This document shows, piece after piece, positions 36,017-46,956 of a stretch of DNA of 64,000 bases. Made by a program: the position numbers and the translations under genes. The stretch lies in the NCBI GenBank assembly GCA_022478985.1, contig JAKSZP010002672.1, positions 62,001 through 126,000 on the forward strand, read 5' to 3'. The notes under the pieces are model-generated. The model did not search any database. It had not been told where the DNA came from and saw only the letters and a list, made by a program, of their open reading frames with translations. Every line of letters begins with the position of its first letter. Position 1 is the stretch's first letter. Source of the stretch: Massospora cicadina (lineage: Eukaryota > Entomophthoromycota > Entomophthoromycetes > Entomophthorales > Entomophthoraceae).

Positions 36017-36256
36017 AAGAAGAGGGCCAATTAGGAGGAAATAAAATAAAAATAAGTATACACAATTATAGGAGAATAATAAATAAAAAAATATATAAGA
36101 ATAATGAAAATAAAAATTAATAATAAGAAATAAATAATAAGAATGATAATAATATATAATATATAATATTAAGAAAAGAATATATAATAAAATCAAACTT
36201 TATTGAAAAATTAGTAATATCAGCCAGGTTTTTATTTCTCTGCTTCAAGGGGGAAG
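36017..36256. other. AT-rich low-complexity run and internal purine tract after Ty3-B pol
   Basis: A run of AATAA/ATATAA simple sequence (36040-36200) ends with CTTCAAGGGGGAAGG (36245-36259). Ty3-C has G-rich tracts at the same relative place, so these may be internal polypurine tracts. Confidence 0.45.
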
Positions 36257-38221
36257 GTGACTCAGGACCTAATTATTCATCTTTGTGCATCAATTTGCCC
36301 AATCTGGTTGCTGGGCAATGAGGAAAAGGGCCATAGTGGCTTAAAGCCAGATGACCGCATGCTTGCAGTAGACAACTCCAAGAAAACTATTAAGAAAGGA
36401 TACAAAGCTGCTTACCATAATCCAATCAAGCCCTCAATCAGGTGGAAAACAAGTGCCTAACAGAAGACAATTGACCAGGAAATCAGTCCAGTATTTGTAA
36501 GTCTAGAGACCCAACCTCTTGGGTTAGATTGGGAAAAGTCCCTTTTAGGAAAAAGAAGGGACCTAATGCCCCTGTGGAGCCCTTGGCTCAACTGGGGGAC
36601 TTGGGTCATGTAGTGTATTAGCGTTAAGTCACTGCATTGGCACCAAAAGACCCCACTACAGTACCCCATTTGGCTGCTTCTGCTCTGATTGAAAGGATAA
36701 AAGAGGTCTGCAGTGAGGAAATACAGGCCAGGATCTTTCACCAGCAACTTCCCCTCCCTCTGAGCCCCACTCTGAAATCCTTTACATTCTTGGGTAAGAA
36801 GAAAATAAGCCTCAAAACTCAGGAAAAGGCTCCTGAGTCAGAAAACTGGGTCCAGGACATGGAATCCGAAATTCTGGGTCTGGGAAAGTCAATCCAAGTC
36901 AAAAATTCGCTTTCAGAAAACTTTAGAATTTTTTTAAAAATTTATTAGAATTGACCCTGGCGGAACCCAATTCAGCTTCCCCTTTAATCTGAGTTAATCC
37001 GCTTATGTTTGGATTGGTGAGAGTTCATCCCTGGCAGATCCAACGCTTACATTGCCAAAGCTTTCACAACCTTTGCATAAGCCGTATGACAAAGCCCTGA
37101 ACCCAGGATGAGAACCCATGAGTATGTCAGCTATCATTTCCCCCAAAAAACGTACCCATGGCCCCCTTTTTCCCACTTCACATATATAAGGCAACTGCCT
37201 CTGTAAGGAGCAATTGTCAGTCCATTTTCACATTTGAGTTTTAATAAAACTTCATCCTCCAAAACCCACTCCACAAGCTCTGCCGCTTTTTTCTATTATA
37301 ATCTTACTTAACCCAATGAAGTATGCAGCGTTCTACATCCTAGGGCCAATGGTTACCGAGTGGGCCCTCCAAGCCATCAATCTGGTAGCCTACCAAATGA
37401 TAGCCACAATCTAGGAACTTGCCGCCAGCCTATGACGTTGATCCACCGCTTCAAGAGAGATCTCAAATCTGCCAAACTCTTCACAATGACCTGGTTTCCA
37501 TTTGACTCCTGGTGGGCCAACTTCAGGTCCACCTCCCATTCCACAAAATAATTGGAAAATTCAGCCTAATCCGCCTCACCAATATGCTAGTGGTTCAGTG
37601 CAATTCAGGCATAGTGAGGCTGGCTCTGCTAATCGTGATTCTCCATTCAGAGGTGAGGACTTGCCATCCTCACAATTGCGAGGTGGGAACCAGGCACCAA
37701 ACCATCTAGGCCATTCCACCAAGGGCTAATCCGGCCCAAAGCAATTTAAAAATTGATCTGACGTGCTGAAAATGTACCCAACCTTTCTACCCAACCTGAA
37801 ACCCCCCAATGGATGCAAGATGAGGCCTAGGCCTCCCAGTAGTTGAAGTGATTTGATTTGATTTATGAAGCCAATCATCATTTTGAAAATTTGAAAATTT
37901 CTATGATTTACAAAATTTTTCTATTATAAATCAGTCAAAAATAGGTGGAAAAATGAAGCCAAAGGTCAACATCTGCAAACCCAGGAGGATTGGTCGTCCT
38001 TCTTGCCTTTCCCACCCTTAGGGGATGCCCCAGAAAGACCTGCAGTTGCCCCATTGCAGCCATTTGGTTTGTTATGGGGCCTTTGGTATGTTAATTAACT
38101 TTTATTTCCCTCACCAGAATAATAGGGGATCCCTCCTCCAACTGTTCAGAACTGCTATGCTTTGGCATTCTGGGCTTTCCACTGAGTTGTTACACACCTA
38201 GATTGGAAGCCCAGTCTTACT
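36257..38221 (+). pseudogene. Chromovirus gag remnant inside Ty3-B
   Basis: Bases 36530-36950 read PLAQLGDLGHVV and IERIKEVCSEEIQ, related to Ty3-A gag LITQGDLAHVV and GISKICSEIAK. Bases 38055-38215 read LQPFGLLWGLWYV, ALAFWAFH and DWKPSL, related to FLRPLGLMSVSIWY, FWFAVQVL and DWQASL. Between them are a possible LTR-like promoter (CATATATAAGG near 37183, AATAAAAC near 37241) and a Pro-rich stretch at 37502-37729. Ty3-C lacks this block at the equivalent place, so it is probably an insertion. No TSD was found. Confidence 0.55.
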
Positions 38222-39106
38222 TTAGTCAGCAGATTCCATGACAGTACTGGTACATTTCCAGAGTTTCAAGTTGAGCACGATATACCTGGGTTTTCCATTG
38301 CTTAATAAGAGTGAAAACATGCAAGAGCTGGCTAAAGGCATTTGATTAGGGATGATACACATAAGATGGCTGAGTAAGGCCATTCTCAGAAGGTAGTCAT
38401 CTGCGCTATTCTGATGAATGGCCTTGAAAGCTGCCCAAACAGCTGAGCGGAAGTGAACATCCTGAACATCATGTGTGTTAAAGCCCAAGGAGGAAGTGAA
38501 ATCAAGCCAATTTTTGAGTGCAACGGACCAGGAACTCAGGACATCCTCAACAAAGCCATCAACCTGAACAAAATCTTGAGGTTGTATGGAAGGATCCTTG
38601 GCGAGAAAAATTTGAGCAAGGTTAAAAAGCTGCTCATATCTGGCTCTTATTTCATTAAGCTTTTGACCCCAACAAGAATAGTTAATGAACCCAACACCAC
38701 ATTATAAGCAAAAGCCATCAAGAAATGGCTGAGTGCAAAGATAAACTCCGCCAGAAGATCTCCATCCTAATATATTAATTAAAGCAAAAGGTTGTCTCTT
38801 TAGGATCAAATGAACACCTGAAAGTGTCCCTCAGAACAATTATTGAATGAGAATAAAGTCTGTACCCTATCAATTTTGAGTAGGATCAATAACCAGGATA
38901 ACCTCTTCTTTGATAATGGTCTTGGGCCAAGTTGATGTCATGACAGTTGGCACAGAAATGAGTTGACCCAACTTTGCTGCTCGGAGAGAACCTACAATAA
39001 TGTGCATACACATAGTTCTATCTAATTGATTTAACTGACGCCATTGTTCAGGCTCAAGTGAAGTGACAAAAAACCGGTAGGCGGAGGAAGAACTTTTTTT
39101 AGACAT
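38222..39106 (-). pseudogene. Minus-strand reading frame between Ty3-B pol and 3' LTR, unknown product
   Basis: It begins MSKKSSSSAYRFFVTSLEPE at 39106, only 55 bp from the 3' LTR, and runs away from it. The first frame stops at 38870. After a degenerate 170 bp a clean frame of about 160 codons continues to a TAA at 38222, with NEIRARYEQLFNLAQIFLAK, SWSVALKNWLDFTSSLGFN and SAVWAAFKAIHQNSADDYLL. No known domain was recognised. Ty3-C has a frame at the same place and strand with local similarity, so it looks like an element gene. An antisense promoter in or near the 3' LTR would be needed. Confidence 0.5.
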
Positions 39107-39160
39107 TGAAGGTGAATTTGGGAAAACTCAGGGTTTATATTCAAGTCAAGTGGGGGGAAA

Positions 39161-40232
39161 TGTTAATTTTTGATGGTTGCTTCAAAAGTAACCCTTCAAG
39201 AAAACCATCAATAATAATAGATTACTTTTATTGATGGATCCTTTGATCCTTCCCAATTTATCTGCATAATTTAATAAAACAGATTCACCTCAAAATTGCC
39301 TTGATTGCATCTAAATGACCCGATTATTATAGCTAATAATAGCTATGATATAATAATATTATAGCTGATTATGAGATCCACTTGGGTGAACCAAGTGATC
39401 TATGGCACAAGCCTAATAGCAGTTATGATCTTAAATCAAAAGCAATTAATGAGATCTATTTATAATGTATGTTGATCATCATAATCAGCATTATAGTACT
39501 TGCACATAGACAGCCTGAATAGGAAGTACCTAGTACTATTGAGAGGCCTGCCAACGTCCCAATTAGGGGTATATTATAATTTAAACTCTATATTTTTATT
39601 CTCCCATATTTATTATATTTTTTCATCTGTATGATGAAACATAATTGGACTGATTGAGAGGCTAATTTAAACCACTGAGGTGTTAATATTAAGCCTAATA
39701 ATCTTCCCAATTATAAGAGTAGTAGTGCCTCCAATTAGGCTGAAATGATTGTAATAAAGTTAATTTGTGGGCCAAATAAACTTGAGGATATTTTAATAAC
39801 CACTGCCATAATCCATAGCAGATTGGCATGGTTTTAATGAACTCATCTAATAGATGAGTATGGCCAGTAGATGCCCTAGAGGTATAAAATACTGGCGCCT
39901 GGCCCTAAAATAAAAGCATCATCATTCCATATAATCATATTTCATCTTATATTGTATTATCTTAATTTGACTTTCATAATATGAAGTGTAGAAAAGCATT
40001 CAGGGGAGCTTGTCATAATTACCTGTGTATAGAGATTTCCCAATTAGAGAGGAAAAATATACCCAAAAGAAGACCAGAAGAGTCATTTAATGATGTTTAT
40101 CTTTGTGAGCTTCCAAACAGTTAGGAAATACCGTAAGACACATAGCATAATTGAAGACTTATTGGCCAAAACTCTTTTCAACTATTGAAACAGGAATACA
40201 TTAAAAAGTGAGTTAGTCCTCAATTTCTCACA
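39161..40232 (+). repeat. Ty3-B 3' LTR
   Basis: A 1072-bp copy of the 28012 LTR with the same TGTTA start, CTCACA end and GAGGTATAAAATACTGG box. It is preceded directly by the purine tract AGTGGGGGGAAA. Confidence 0.92.
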
Positions 40233-40237
40233 CAATG

Positions 40238-40775
40238 CTCTCGCTTTGTTTTGAACACCTGTTGACCATCTAGGAGATCAATCACCATGCGCACCTGTGC
40301 AGTTTCATCCACTGCTTGTGCAGTTTAAACATGAGATACAACCAACCTCAGATTATTGAATGAGGTACAATGTACACAACGGCTGGGAAGTGTTTGTGCA
40401 CATCACCACAGAACTTTTTCTAAAGCGCTATTAAATTAATATCCAGAAAAACTCAAATTCCATGCTCCACTGACAAAAGGGGCTGGGAGTGCATAGTTTT
40501 GATGTACTGGTTGCATTTTACTTGCCAGGCTAAAACTCCAAGTGAGATATTCACCAATGTTTTATTGTTTTTACATTGGCCACTGGTTTCATTGAGATAT
40601 TTTTGAACTTTAAACGGTGCAAAGGTTGACCCTGTGCCCTTTACTACGCTTGCCCAACCTTAACCCAACATTGAGCGCACACTCATCTCCTCATATCAAT
40701 TATTAAACTTACCAATATTGAATTAAATTGGTTGCAATTAGTGATTGCAACAATAAAGAAAAAATTTTAGTATCC
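40238..40775 (-). pseudogene. LINE-a ORF1 N-terminal part and 5' end
   Basis: DNA is colinear with LINE-b 61.33-61.82 kb, including the ORF1 start region and GTGATTGCAACAA at the 5' end (40741-40753). The reading frame is broken. It joins the 26541-28011 piece once Ty3-B is removed. Confidence 0.75.
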
Positions 40776-40884
40776 TTAATTCAATATTTCCAATATCTGA
40801 TAAATCTAATAGCCATCTTGACCATTTTTTAAATCCCTCAACTGGCGCTCACTACATTGGTGCCTCAAAGTTGTCAAAGTATAA

Positions 40885-41212
40885 TTTTTTACATAAATTT
40901 AACTTTTTTAAATTATATAAATTTTTACATGAGGTGGGCTGACCTGGGGACATACCGCACCAATTAGGGAAGTGAAGAAAATAGGAAAGGAAGGTAAAAC
41001 CTGGAAAACCTCCATGCGTGGTGTATGATAGGCCAGGAACTCTATGGACCGCCTTTGCTATTTGCTATCTCAGTTTGGGGCATTGGTGTGCAAAACCAAC
41101 ACATTCAAAATCATCCCCTACCCAAAGTCCGTTACTGGGATTGAACTTGGGAGGCAGTGGTAGAGGGTCCATACTCTACCAAAGGGGTATCCTCCTTTTT
41201 TTTACATAAATT
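40885..41212 (-). repeat. tRNA-derived SINE, long form (S5), with 15-bp TSD
   Basis: The core lies between 40900 and 41197 and is colinear with S4 throughout, including the tRNA-like head (B box GTTCAATCCC on the minus strand) and the 3' tail GTCCCCAGGTCAGCCCACC. TTTTTTACATAAATT is repeated exactly at 40885-40899 and 41198-41212. Confidence 0.9.
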
Positions 41213-41842
41213 AGAAAATAAGTATAGTCAATATTCTACTCCCACCCTTAAAGCAAGTACCTTAACAAGGTGGACAGCACCTCTTAATATGAGCTATCTA
41301 CCACGCATCCTGGATAACTTGAAGCTTTGAGCTACCTTTGAGTTCATCTTATCTACCATTAATCTATATCTATATTGTATTATATACAAGGGCATCAACA
41401 TAAGAACACATCTTACAGATGTGATTACTTACTAGGAGCCAATTCAGACGGTCCCTGGCCTCTTCCATACCATACACTATGAGGTATCTCTATGCCTACT
41501 CACAACTGCCTTTTTGAAATTTAAGTACCTGGGCAGACCGCTATGCCTGCCACTTTGCACACCTTGTAATCTCCATATTCTACAAGCCATGGTAATGTAT
41601 TTCCAGCAGGTAGTATTGCATCTAGAGTTGACTCAAAACTTTTGCATAAACGTTGTAAATTTTTATAACGCCAGTTCACATCTGCCTGAGATAACTTTGA
41701 GGCTATAATGAACAACTGAAGCCTTTTAGATAGGGTCAAAATCAGATTGCCTTGATCAACTCTAAAGTCTATAGGTATAATGATAACCAGATGAACAACC
41801 TACTAGATTTTATGGTCAAAGTACGCTATCAGGTTTAGCAAG
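41213..41842. other. Spacer, nothing recognised
   Basis: Short overlapping frames at 41514-41739 on both strands show no known motif. Confidence 0.45.
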
Positions 41843-43004
41843 TGTTAGGATTTTTGCCCATATTCCCAGCTTTCTAGATTACCTGGTATTGCTAGGGGAA
41901 AAATTCCCCAAGGCGAAGTGAATTGAAAGTCGGTTGACCCAAATTTTGGGGGAACTACGTTTAGGGGATTTTAGGATATTTATCTGGTCGTATCCATTGG
42001 GGATCATTCTGAATTAATACCTAATATCTCATCAGGTGGAGTGGCTGACGAAATAAGGGCATCTGATAGTAATTAACTATCAGGTGTACCAATTGGGATT
42101 GGATGGGTTTCATCACCAACTGATTGAGAATCTTTAATGAGTTGTGAGGTGAGTGATGCCACCTGCAACTAGCGAATCAATTGGTTGCTAGCCAATTATG
42201 GATGATTCGCTTGAATTGAGAGGAAAACGTTAAGGATATGTTTCCAACTCTTTCATTTGAGGTCTCAAGGATGTCTAACGTCAGAATCCTAGTCAGGATG
42301 GGGAAGACCATTGCTGCTGAGACGAGGAAGGGTGATTCAATGGCAACAGCTGCCATTTCATTGAAGAGGTGTCAACTGAGGGTTAGACAGCCAAGTCCCC
42401 TATAAATTACCTAGAATTCACTATAATAAAACACACACAAGAACACAAAAAAACACACTCAAGTACACTCAAGTATTACACTGAAATATACTCACTGATT
42501 GACACAAGTTCACGGTTGGGAAAGAACTAATAAAGAACCCTATTAGTTTGACTGTAGATTTGTTAATAGTTAGACTATCAGCATTGAGCGTGAAGATTCC
42601 ATCTCAAGGATATTATTGCAGAAGGCAATTGTTGGTAGACTCTCAGAGAAGAGTAGAGATCTGAGTGGGGATCTAGAGATGAAGGGAACCATGGCTAAGG
42701 GATTGCTGCCAACTGTGTGTTGGGCTGAAGGGGACTGTCATCAGAGGATCTTAACAAAGATTGAGTGGACAGGATTTTAGGGAACAAATCCCTAAGAGTG
42801 CGATATTCAGTATTATCAGAAATACCGGCCAAAGCATTGGGCCTGAAGATAATTCTAACTTGACTATGGATAATAGTCATCATACTATTATCAGATTATA
42901 TATATTCTTACAACGCGAGGTGCATGAGGAAACTGAACCTGTGCAGTAGAAAGATTACTAGGGTTGACCTCTGATAATCAACTCCTAAGAGTAAAATTTT
43001 TACA
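41843..43004 (+). repeat. Ty3-C 5' LTR
   Basis: A 1162-bp LTR containing CCTATAAATTACC (TATA-like, near 42399) followed by ACACAAGAACAC repeats. It is closely similar to the 3' LTR along its length. Confidence 0.92.
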
Positions 43005-43049
43005 AATTGGTGCTCACTACAGGGGTAGTTGGTTAGAAGAATTAATCCA

Positions 43050-44516
43050 GAATGTCGTACAAAGAAGATGTTTCTAATCTTAGAGATAAGTTACTGAAGG
43101 AAGTAACGAAGGTGGAATGTGAAGAGGATCACCTTCAGTGGCATTCACCCAGATCAGCAGTGGAGCTCTGAGTGAAGCAAAATGAAGATACTTAAGTTCA
43201 GGGAAAAGGACTTGCAGCCTAGATATGGAACAATCTAGTGGTGCAAGTAAACCGGTTCCACCAGACATCTACTTGAGATGAAGAGTATCAGCAAGATCAA
43301 CTCAGGTTGAAATTGGATCCGCTTTATATAGTCCTGAGGGGAGAGTGTTTAGATGAGGCATTGGACAAAATAAGAAGCAATCAATCTGGAGAATTGGGTT
43401 GCCATACTAATGAAGTCAAAAGAAGAAATGATTGATCCAAAATAGTGGAGGAAATCATTTGGTTTAATAACACTCAATCACTGGTCAAAAGTTGCTGGAT
43501 ATGACTTCATCAATTCCAGAGACATTGGATGAAGCTAACGATGCCAGAACGACCTGTGTAATTAAGGATAGCCATGTAGGCTGAAAATTTTTTTCAGGAG
43601 AAAAAACGAGCTGGACAATTGGACGAAATGTTGGCTAAAGATACAAAGATCTGAGAAGCATCAGTCTGCCAAATAAGAGATAAAATTAGGGCCTGATGGA
43701 CGAATTTCCAGTCAGTATTAAAGGCCTAATTCAGGAGAGCTGCCCAGGGTCAGCAAGTATGGCCTATACATGAGAGGACAGCGCTGCTGGTCATATATGG
43801 AGAAAGGTTAATACTAATTGGTAGTATTGAGTCTAAGAGAAAATAATTGCAATGTTCCTAGCGGTCCTCTGAACCATTAAATGGTTATGTCCTGAATTTT
43901 TGGTCAAGTCCCAGAAGGGGACCACTGAACCAAATGGTTGGTTAAATCTTAAGAGGATAAGATTTTGAACCATGATAACTGGTAGGTTTAAGTACCCAGA
44001 ACCCAGTTAAGATGAAGGGAAAGGAAGGACCTCTGAGCCTTTTGTAGGTTGCAAGTCCCATTGCAAAAGAAAAATACAAAAAAATATATAGAATATTAAA
44101 ATATCGATTTATGTCTATGAGTTCAGACCCAAGATTTGATAAGAAATCCTGATGGCTGAATGGAGGAAACTCCGCCCTCAATGAGATGAACTTATCAGCT
44201 GGAGTAGCCAAAAGTATCAACTATTGGTTGATTAAGAGAAAATCGCTGATCTGTTAGAAGCCAGCAAGAGGAGATGCTCAAATTATTGAAAAATATCAGA
44301 GAAAATTAGCCCAAAAATGACCAGGAAATTGGGATACACATGAAGTAAATTGCAAGGTCAATAATGGGGAAATCTGCCAATCAGGCCAAATTGAGACAGT
44401 TCTACAATTTAGGGTTTCAACATGAAATGGGATTACTGGCCAGAGCGGCTGAAAGCATCAACTTATTAATTGATTGAGAGCAGCTCACAGATCTTCCAGA
44501 AGGGCAGAAGAAGGAG
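43050..44516 (+). pseudogene. Ty3-C gag and leader region, decayed
   Basis: It starts near ATGTCGTACAAAGAAG (43052; MSYKEDVSNLRDKLLKEVTK), then a charged, probably helical stretch with many stops. No zinc knuckle or protease motif survives. Between 43863 and 44058 there are three hairpin modules with the ACC(T/A)CTGA core. A roughly 110-bp stretch at 44200-44310 recurs imperfectly at 44445-44550 (GTATCAACTATTGGTTGATT versus GCATCAACTTATTAATTGATT). Confidence 0.6.
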
Positions 44517-45306
44517 GTGCTCGAATTATCTGAGAGATATCAGGAAATATTTGTGCAGGATGATCACAATTTGGGATGCGCGCAAGGCATAATTCACAAA
44601 GTTGACACCAGAGAAAATTTACCAATAAGAATGAGACCAATCCGAAGATTGAAAGCCACTGAAGCGGTAGTGGAAGATGAGATTAGCAAACTAGTAAAGC
44701 ATGGGCTTCTAGTTCCATCATCAAGTCCCTGGGCAAGGCCAATTTTGATTATAAAGAAAAAAGATGGATCAAATCAGGTAGTGATTGACTATTGGAGGCT
44801 GAATAAAATTATGAAGAAGGATTCATATCCCCTACCGAGTTGATGCTACCAGTACTGCAAGATTCATCCTGGATCAAATAGTATACCAGCATGGGTGTCC
44901 GCAAGTTATACTGAGTGATAATGGGACCAACTTCACATCCCATGTGATCCTGAGGCTGGATGAAATAATGGGGATCCGGGGAGTTGTGTCAGTACCATAT
45001 TGGCTGGAGACAAACGGACTGATAGAACAGGTCAATGGGATGCTGGCTGCAACGCTGAGGAAGCTAGTCACAGGGAGAACTTCCATGTGGGGAATGTACC
45101 TGAGTTTGGTGACGTTCACCTACAGCATTAGTTATCATACAGCGATGGGAAAGATGCCATTTGAATTACTTTATGGGAGGAAGGCCGCATTACCACCAAT
45201 ATTATATTTGGTAGTAGAACCTACATCGGGGATGAGTACCAAACAATACCTGAACCAACTGATGAGTATCCTGATCGATATGCAATTGCAAGAATTTGAT
45301 ACTACC
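44517..45306 (+). pseudogene. Ty3-C pol with RT N-terminus fused to integrase core
   Basis: Bases 44517-44843 read ELSERYQEIFVQDD, GLLVPSSSPWARPILIIKKK, QVVIDYWRLNKI and KKDSYPLP (reverse transcriptase fingers). The next codons, in a shifted frame, read VDATSTARFILDQIVYQHGC, PQVILSDNGTNFTSH and GIRGVVSVPYWLETNGLIEQ (second Asp and Glu of the integrase DDE), then FELLYGRKAALPPILYLV. The YxDD palm, RNase H and integrase zinc domain are missing: compared with Ty3-B about 1.6 kb or more is gone. The junction is near 44845. Confidence 0.85.
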
Positions 45307-45963
45307 TAAAGAAAAGGATACAAGTGAAATTGACAGATGACCTAAACTGACTGCCATTGGAAAAACATTAAATAAGAGAAAGAGCTTCCTATTGCAATAC
45401 ACATGGTTTCGGATGAAGAAACAAGTTGGATGCATTATGGTTGGGTCCATTTGAAGTAATCGCTAAGATGGTGATTGATGCTTATTCCATCAAGAATCTA
45501 TTTGATGGAAGTGTAGTAAATCAAGTCCACGCTAAATATTCAAATAAAAAGGATTGAAAAAATAAAAAAGAGTTTCTGAAGGACCAATGAACTGTAAAAA
45601 ACTGGTAGGTTTAAGTGCCAAGGATCCAGTTTGGGGGAAAAGATGGACCTCTGAACTGAAACAAGGTCAAGTCCCATAGAAATTTTTTTTGATAAAAGAT
45701 ATTGGATAAATAGTAATAATAAATATATATATATAAAGCGTAGATAAGAATAAAGAAGCCAATATATTTTTATAAATTTTTATTTTTTTGATCATCCTCA
45801 GTGCGAAGATGCTTCCACCTATGTCACCTCTTGGGGGAGGGAGGATGGATCGTAGTAGGGAGGAATAGTCCATCAAAATTGATATGCAATCAGACACTTA
45901 CAAGGGTGAGTCCTACTTGAAACCACGTTCGTTGAGCTGATGCTGAGCCCTGAGAGAACACGA
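45307..45963 (+). other. Ty3-C region between pol and the minus-strand frame
   Basis: The end of integrase (FEVIAKMVIDAYSIKNLF, about 45450-45540 in a degenerate frame) is followed by one hairpin module (45645-45674), AT-rich sequence, and a G-rich tract CTTGGGGGAGGGAGG near 45830. Confidence 0.5.
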
Positions 45964-46956
45964 CTAGGGGAAGAGAAATAGATATGTCAGAGGATGCCAA
46001 TCATGAAATCCTGGAGTGGGGTGGAAAACAGCAATAAAGGAAGAGGCAATCAGTGAATAACCAAAGTAATCCCAATAAGGCACTGGTGCTGGAAAATTTG
46101 TCTTGAGTGCCTGCCAACGGGCCTCATCAAGAGCACTGGACATGTGAGCTGGCAGCAAAGAAGGAATACTCAAGGGAGGTTGTCAAATCATACCCTAATT
46201 AGCGCCATCAACAGAAGATAGCGATGGGAAGCTCCAGAGAAAAGGTAGTCATGTAACGAATGGATTGCATCCTATAAATGATGACTACGGGCTTCACAGA
46301 AGCTGAAGCTGAATGATCGATGAAAGTCAGGTGAGGCTGGAAGCTTTGTCAACCAACTTCAAAGAACTTGGCTGGCAAAGTGGAGAGCATAAGCGGCAGT
46401 ATCCCAATCCAGAAGGTTGACCAGATCTGAGGGATTCAGCGCTAATGACAATGCCTCAGTGACTTGCATGCAAAGTTCAGCATAGGGAGCTCAGTATGAA
46501 TGCTGTTCCTAATTTTAAGCTCAGAAACCAGTACAGCGGGTTTGTAGAATTGACTGAGTCAGAAGAGGAACTCAGGGAGCAAATCCAACCTGGCCAGGAA
46601 CAAAAATATAGAGCATTCATCATAACCTCTGGAGCATCACCAATGATGTTCAGAGCCTCAGTGAAAGGAGCCAAATCCAGAAGGGTTTTGAAGTCCAACT
46701 CGGGGATTGACTGCATGGGAAGAGTCATCTGAGAGTTATTTGAAACGATGGCACGCCTGAATTCAATGGGATTGGATACCATTTCCAGTAACTTGATGGA
46801 AGGACTAGCTGCTTGCACCAGGCTAGGCATATGAGTCCTAGAAGGACCATAGAAGAGGGTCCACCGAGCATCCTGACTCATTTGCTGAAAGAGGCAGAGG
46901 TCCAAATTGGACAGACTGTTAAGAAGTTGCTGATAATGAGAGTCTGAGGTTGACAT
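45964..46956 (-). pseudogene. Minus-strand reading frame in Ty3-C, unknown product
   Basis: It begins MSTSDSHYQQLLNSLSNLDL at 46956; the first 160 codons are open to 46477. A second frame, LCMQVTEALSLALNPSDLVN with LLDWDTAAYALHFASQVL, follows after a shift, and 45964-46173 closes with DEARWQALKTNFPAPVPYWD. Position, direction and local sequence echo the Ty3-B minus-strand frame (SLEPEQWRQLNQLDRTM; SAVWAAFKAIHQNSADDYLL). No known domain was seen. A further 86-codon minus frame lies at 47145-47405, between this start and the 3' LTR. Confidence 0.5.

Larger units (their letters stand above)
28012..40232 (+). mobile_element. Ty3-B: Ty3/Gypsy element inserted in LINE-a ORF1
   Basis: LTRs at 28012-29087 (1076 bp) and 39161-40232 (1072 bp) start TGTTA and end CTCACA. 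Flanking TAATG (28007-28011) and CAATG (40233-40237) fit a 5-bp TSD with one transition. The primer-binding site TGGTGCTCACTA is at 29090-29101 and a polypurine tract, AGTGGGGGGAAA, lies just before the 3' LTR. The interior holds gag with a zinc knuckle, protease, reverse transcriptase, RNase H and integrase. Then follow an AT-rich run, a chromovirus remnant and a minus-strand reading frame. A solo LTR interrupts integrase. All frames are broken. Confidence 0.92.
12640..40775 (-). mobile_element. LINE-a: one APE-type LINE split into five pieces by nested insertions
   Basis: Colinear with LINE-b (56.6-61.8 kb) after removing the insertions. The pieces, from 3' to 5' of the element, are 12640-14056 (ORF2 C-terminus), 22338-23459 (reverse transcriptase N-terminus), 24132-24719 (linker), 26541-28011 (endonuclease and ORF1 C-terminus) and 40238-about 40775 (ORF1 N-terminus and 5' UTR). 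Junctions fall at Ty3-A, a solo LTR, a short LTR element and Ty3-B, each with its own 5-bp TSD. The 5' end, GTGATTGCAACAA near 40757, matches LINE-b. The 3' end near 12640 does not show the shared tail and is probably lost. Confidence 0.85.

Noticed and set aside
36040..36200. ORF of 63 codons rich in Tyr/Leu/Ile on the minus strand (membrane-protein-like)
   Set aside because: It comes from an AATAA/ATATAA simple-sequence run. Hydrophobic composition is forced by base composition.
36952..37275. A stand-alone LTR with TATA box and AATAAA
   Set aside because: No partner, no terminal repeat match and no target-site duplication could be found. Kept only as part of the chromovirus remnant.
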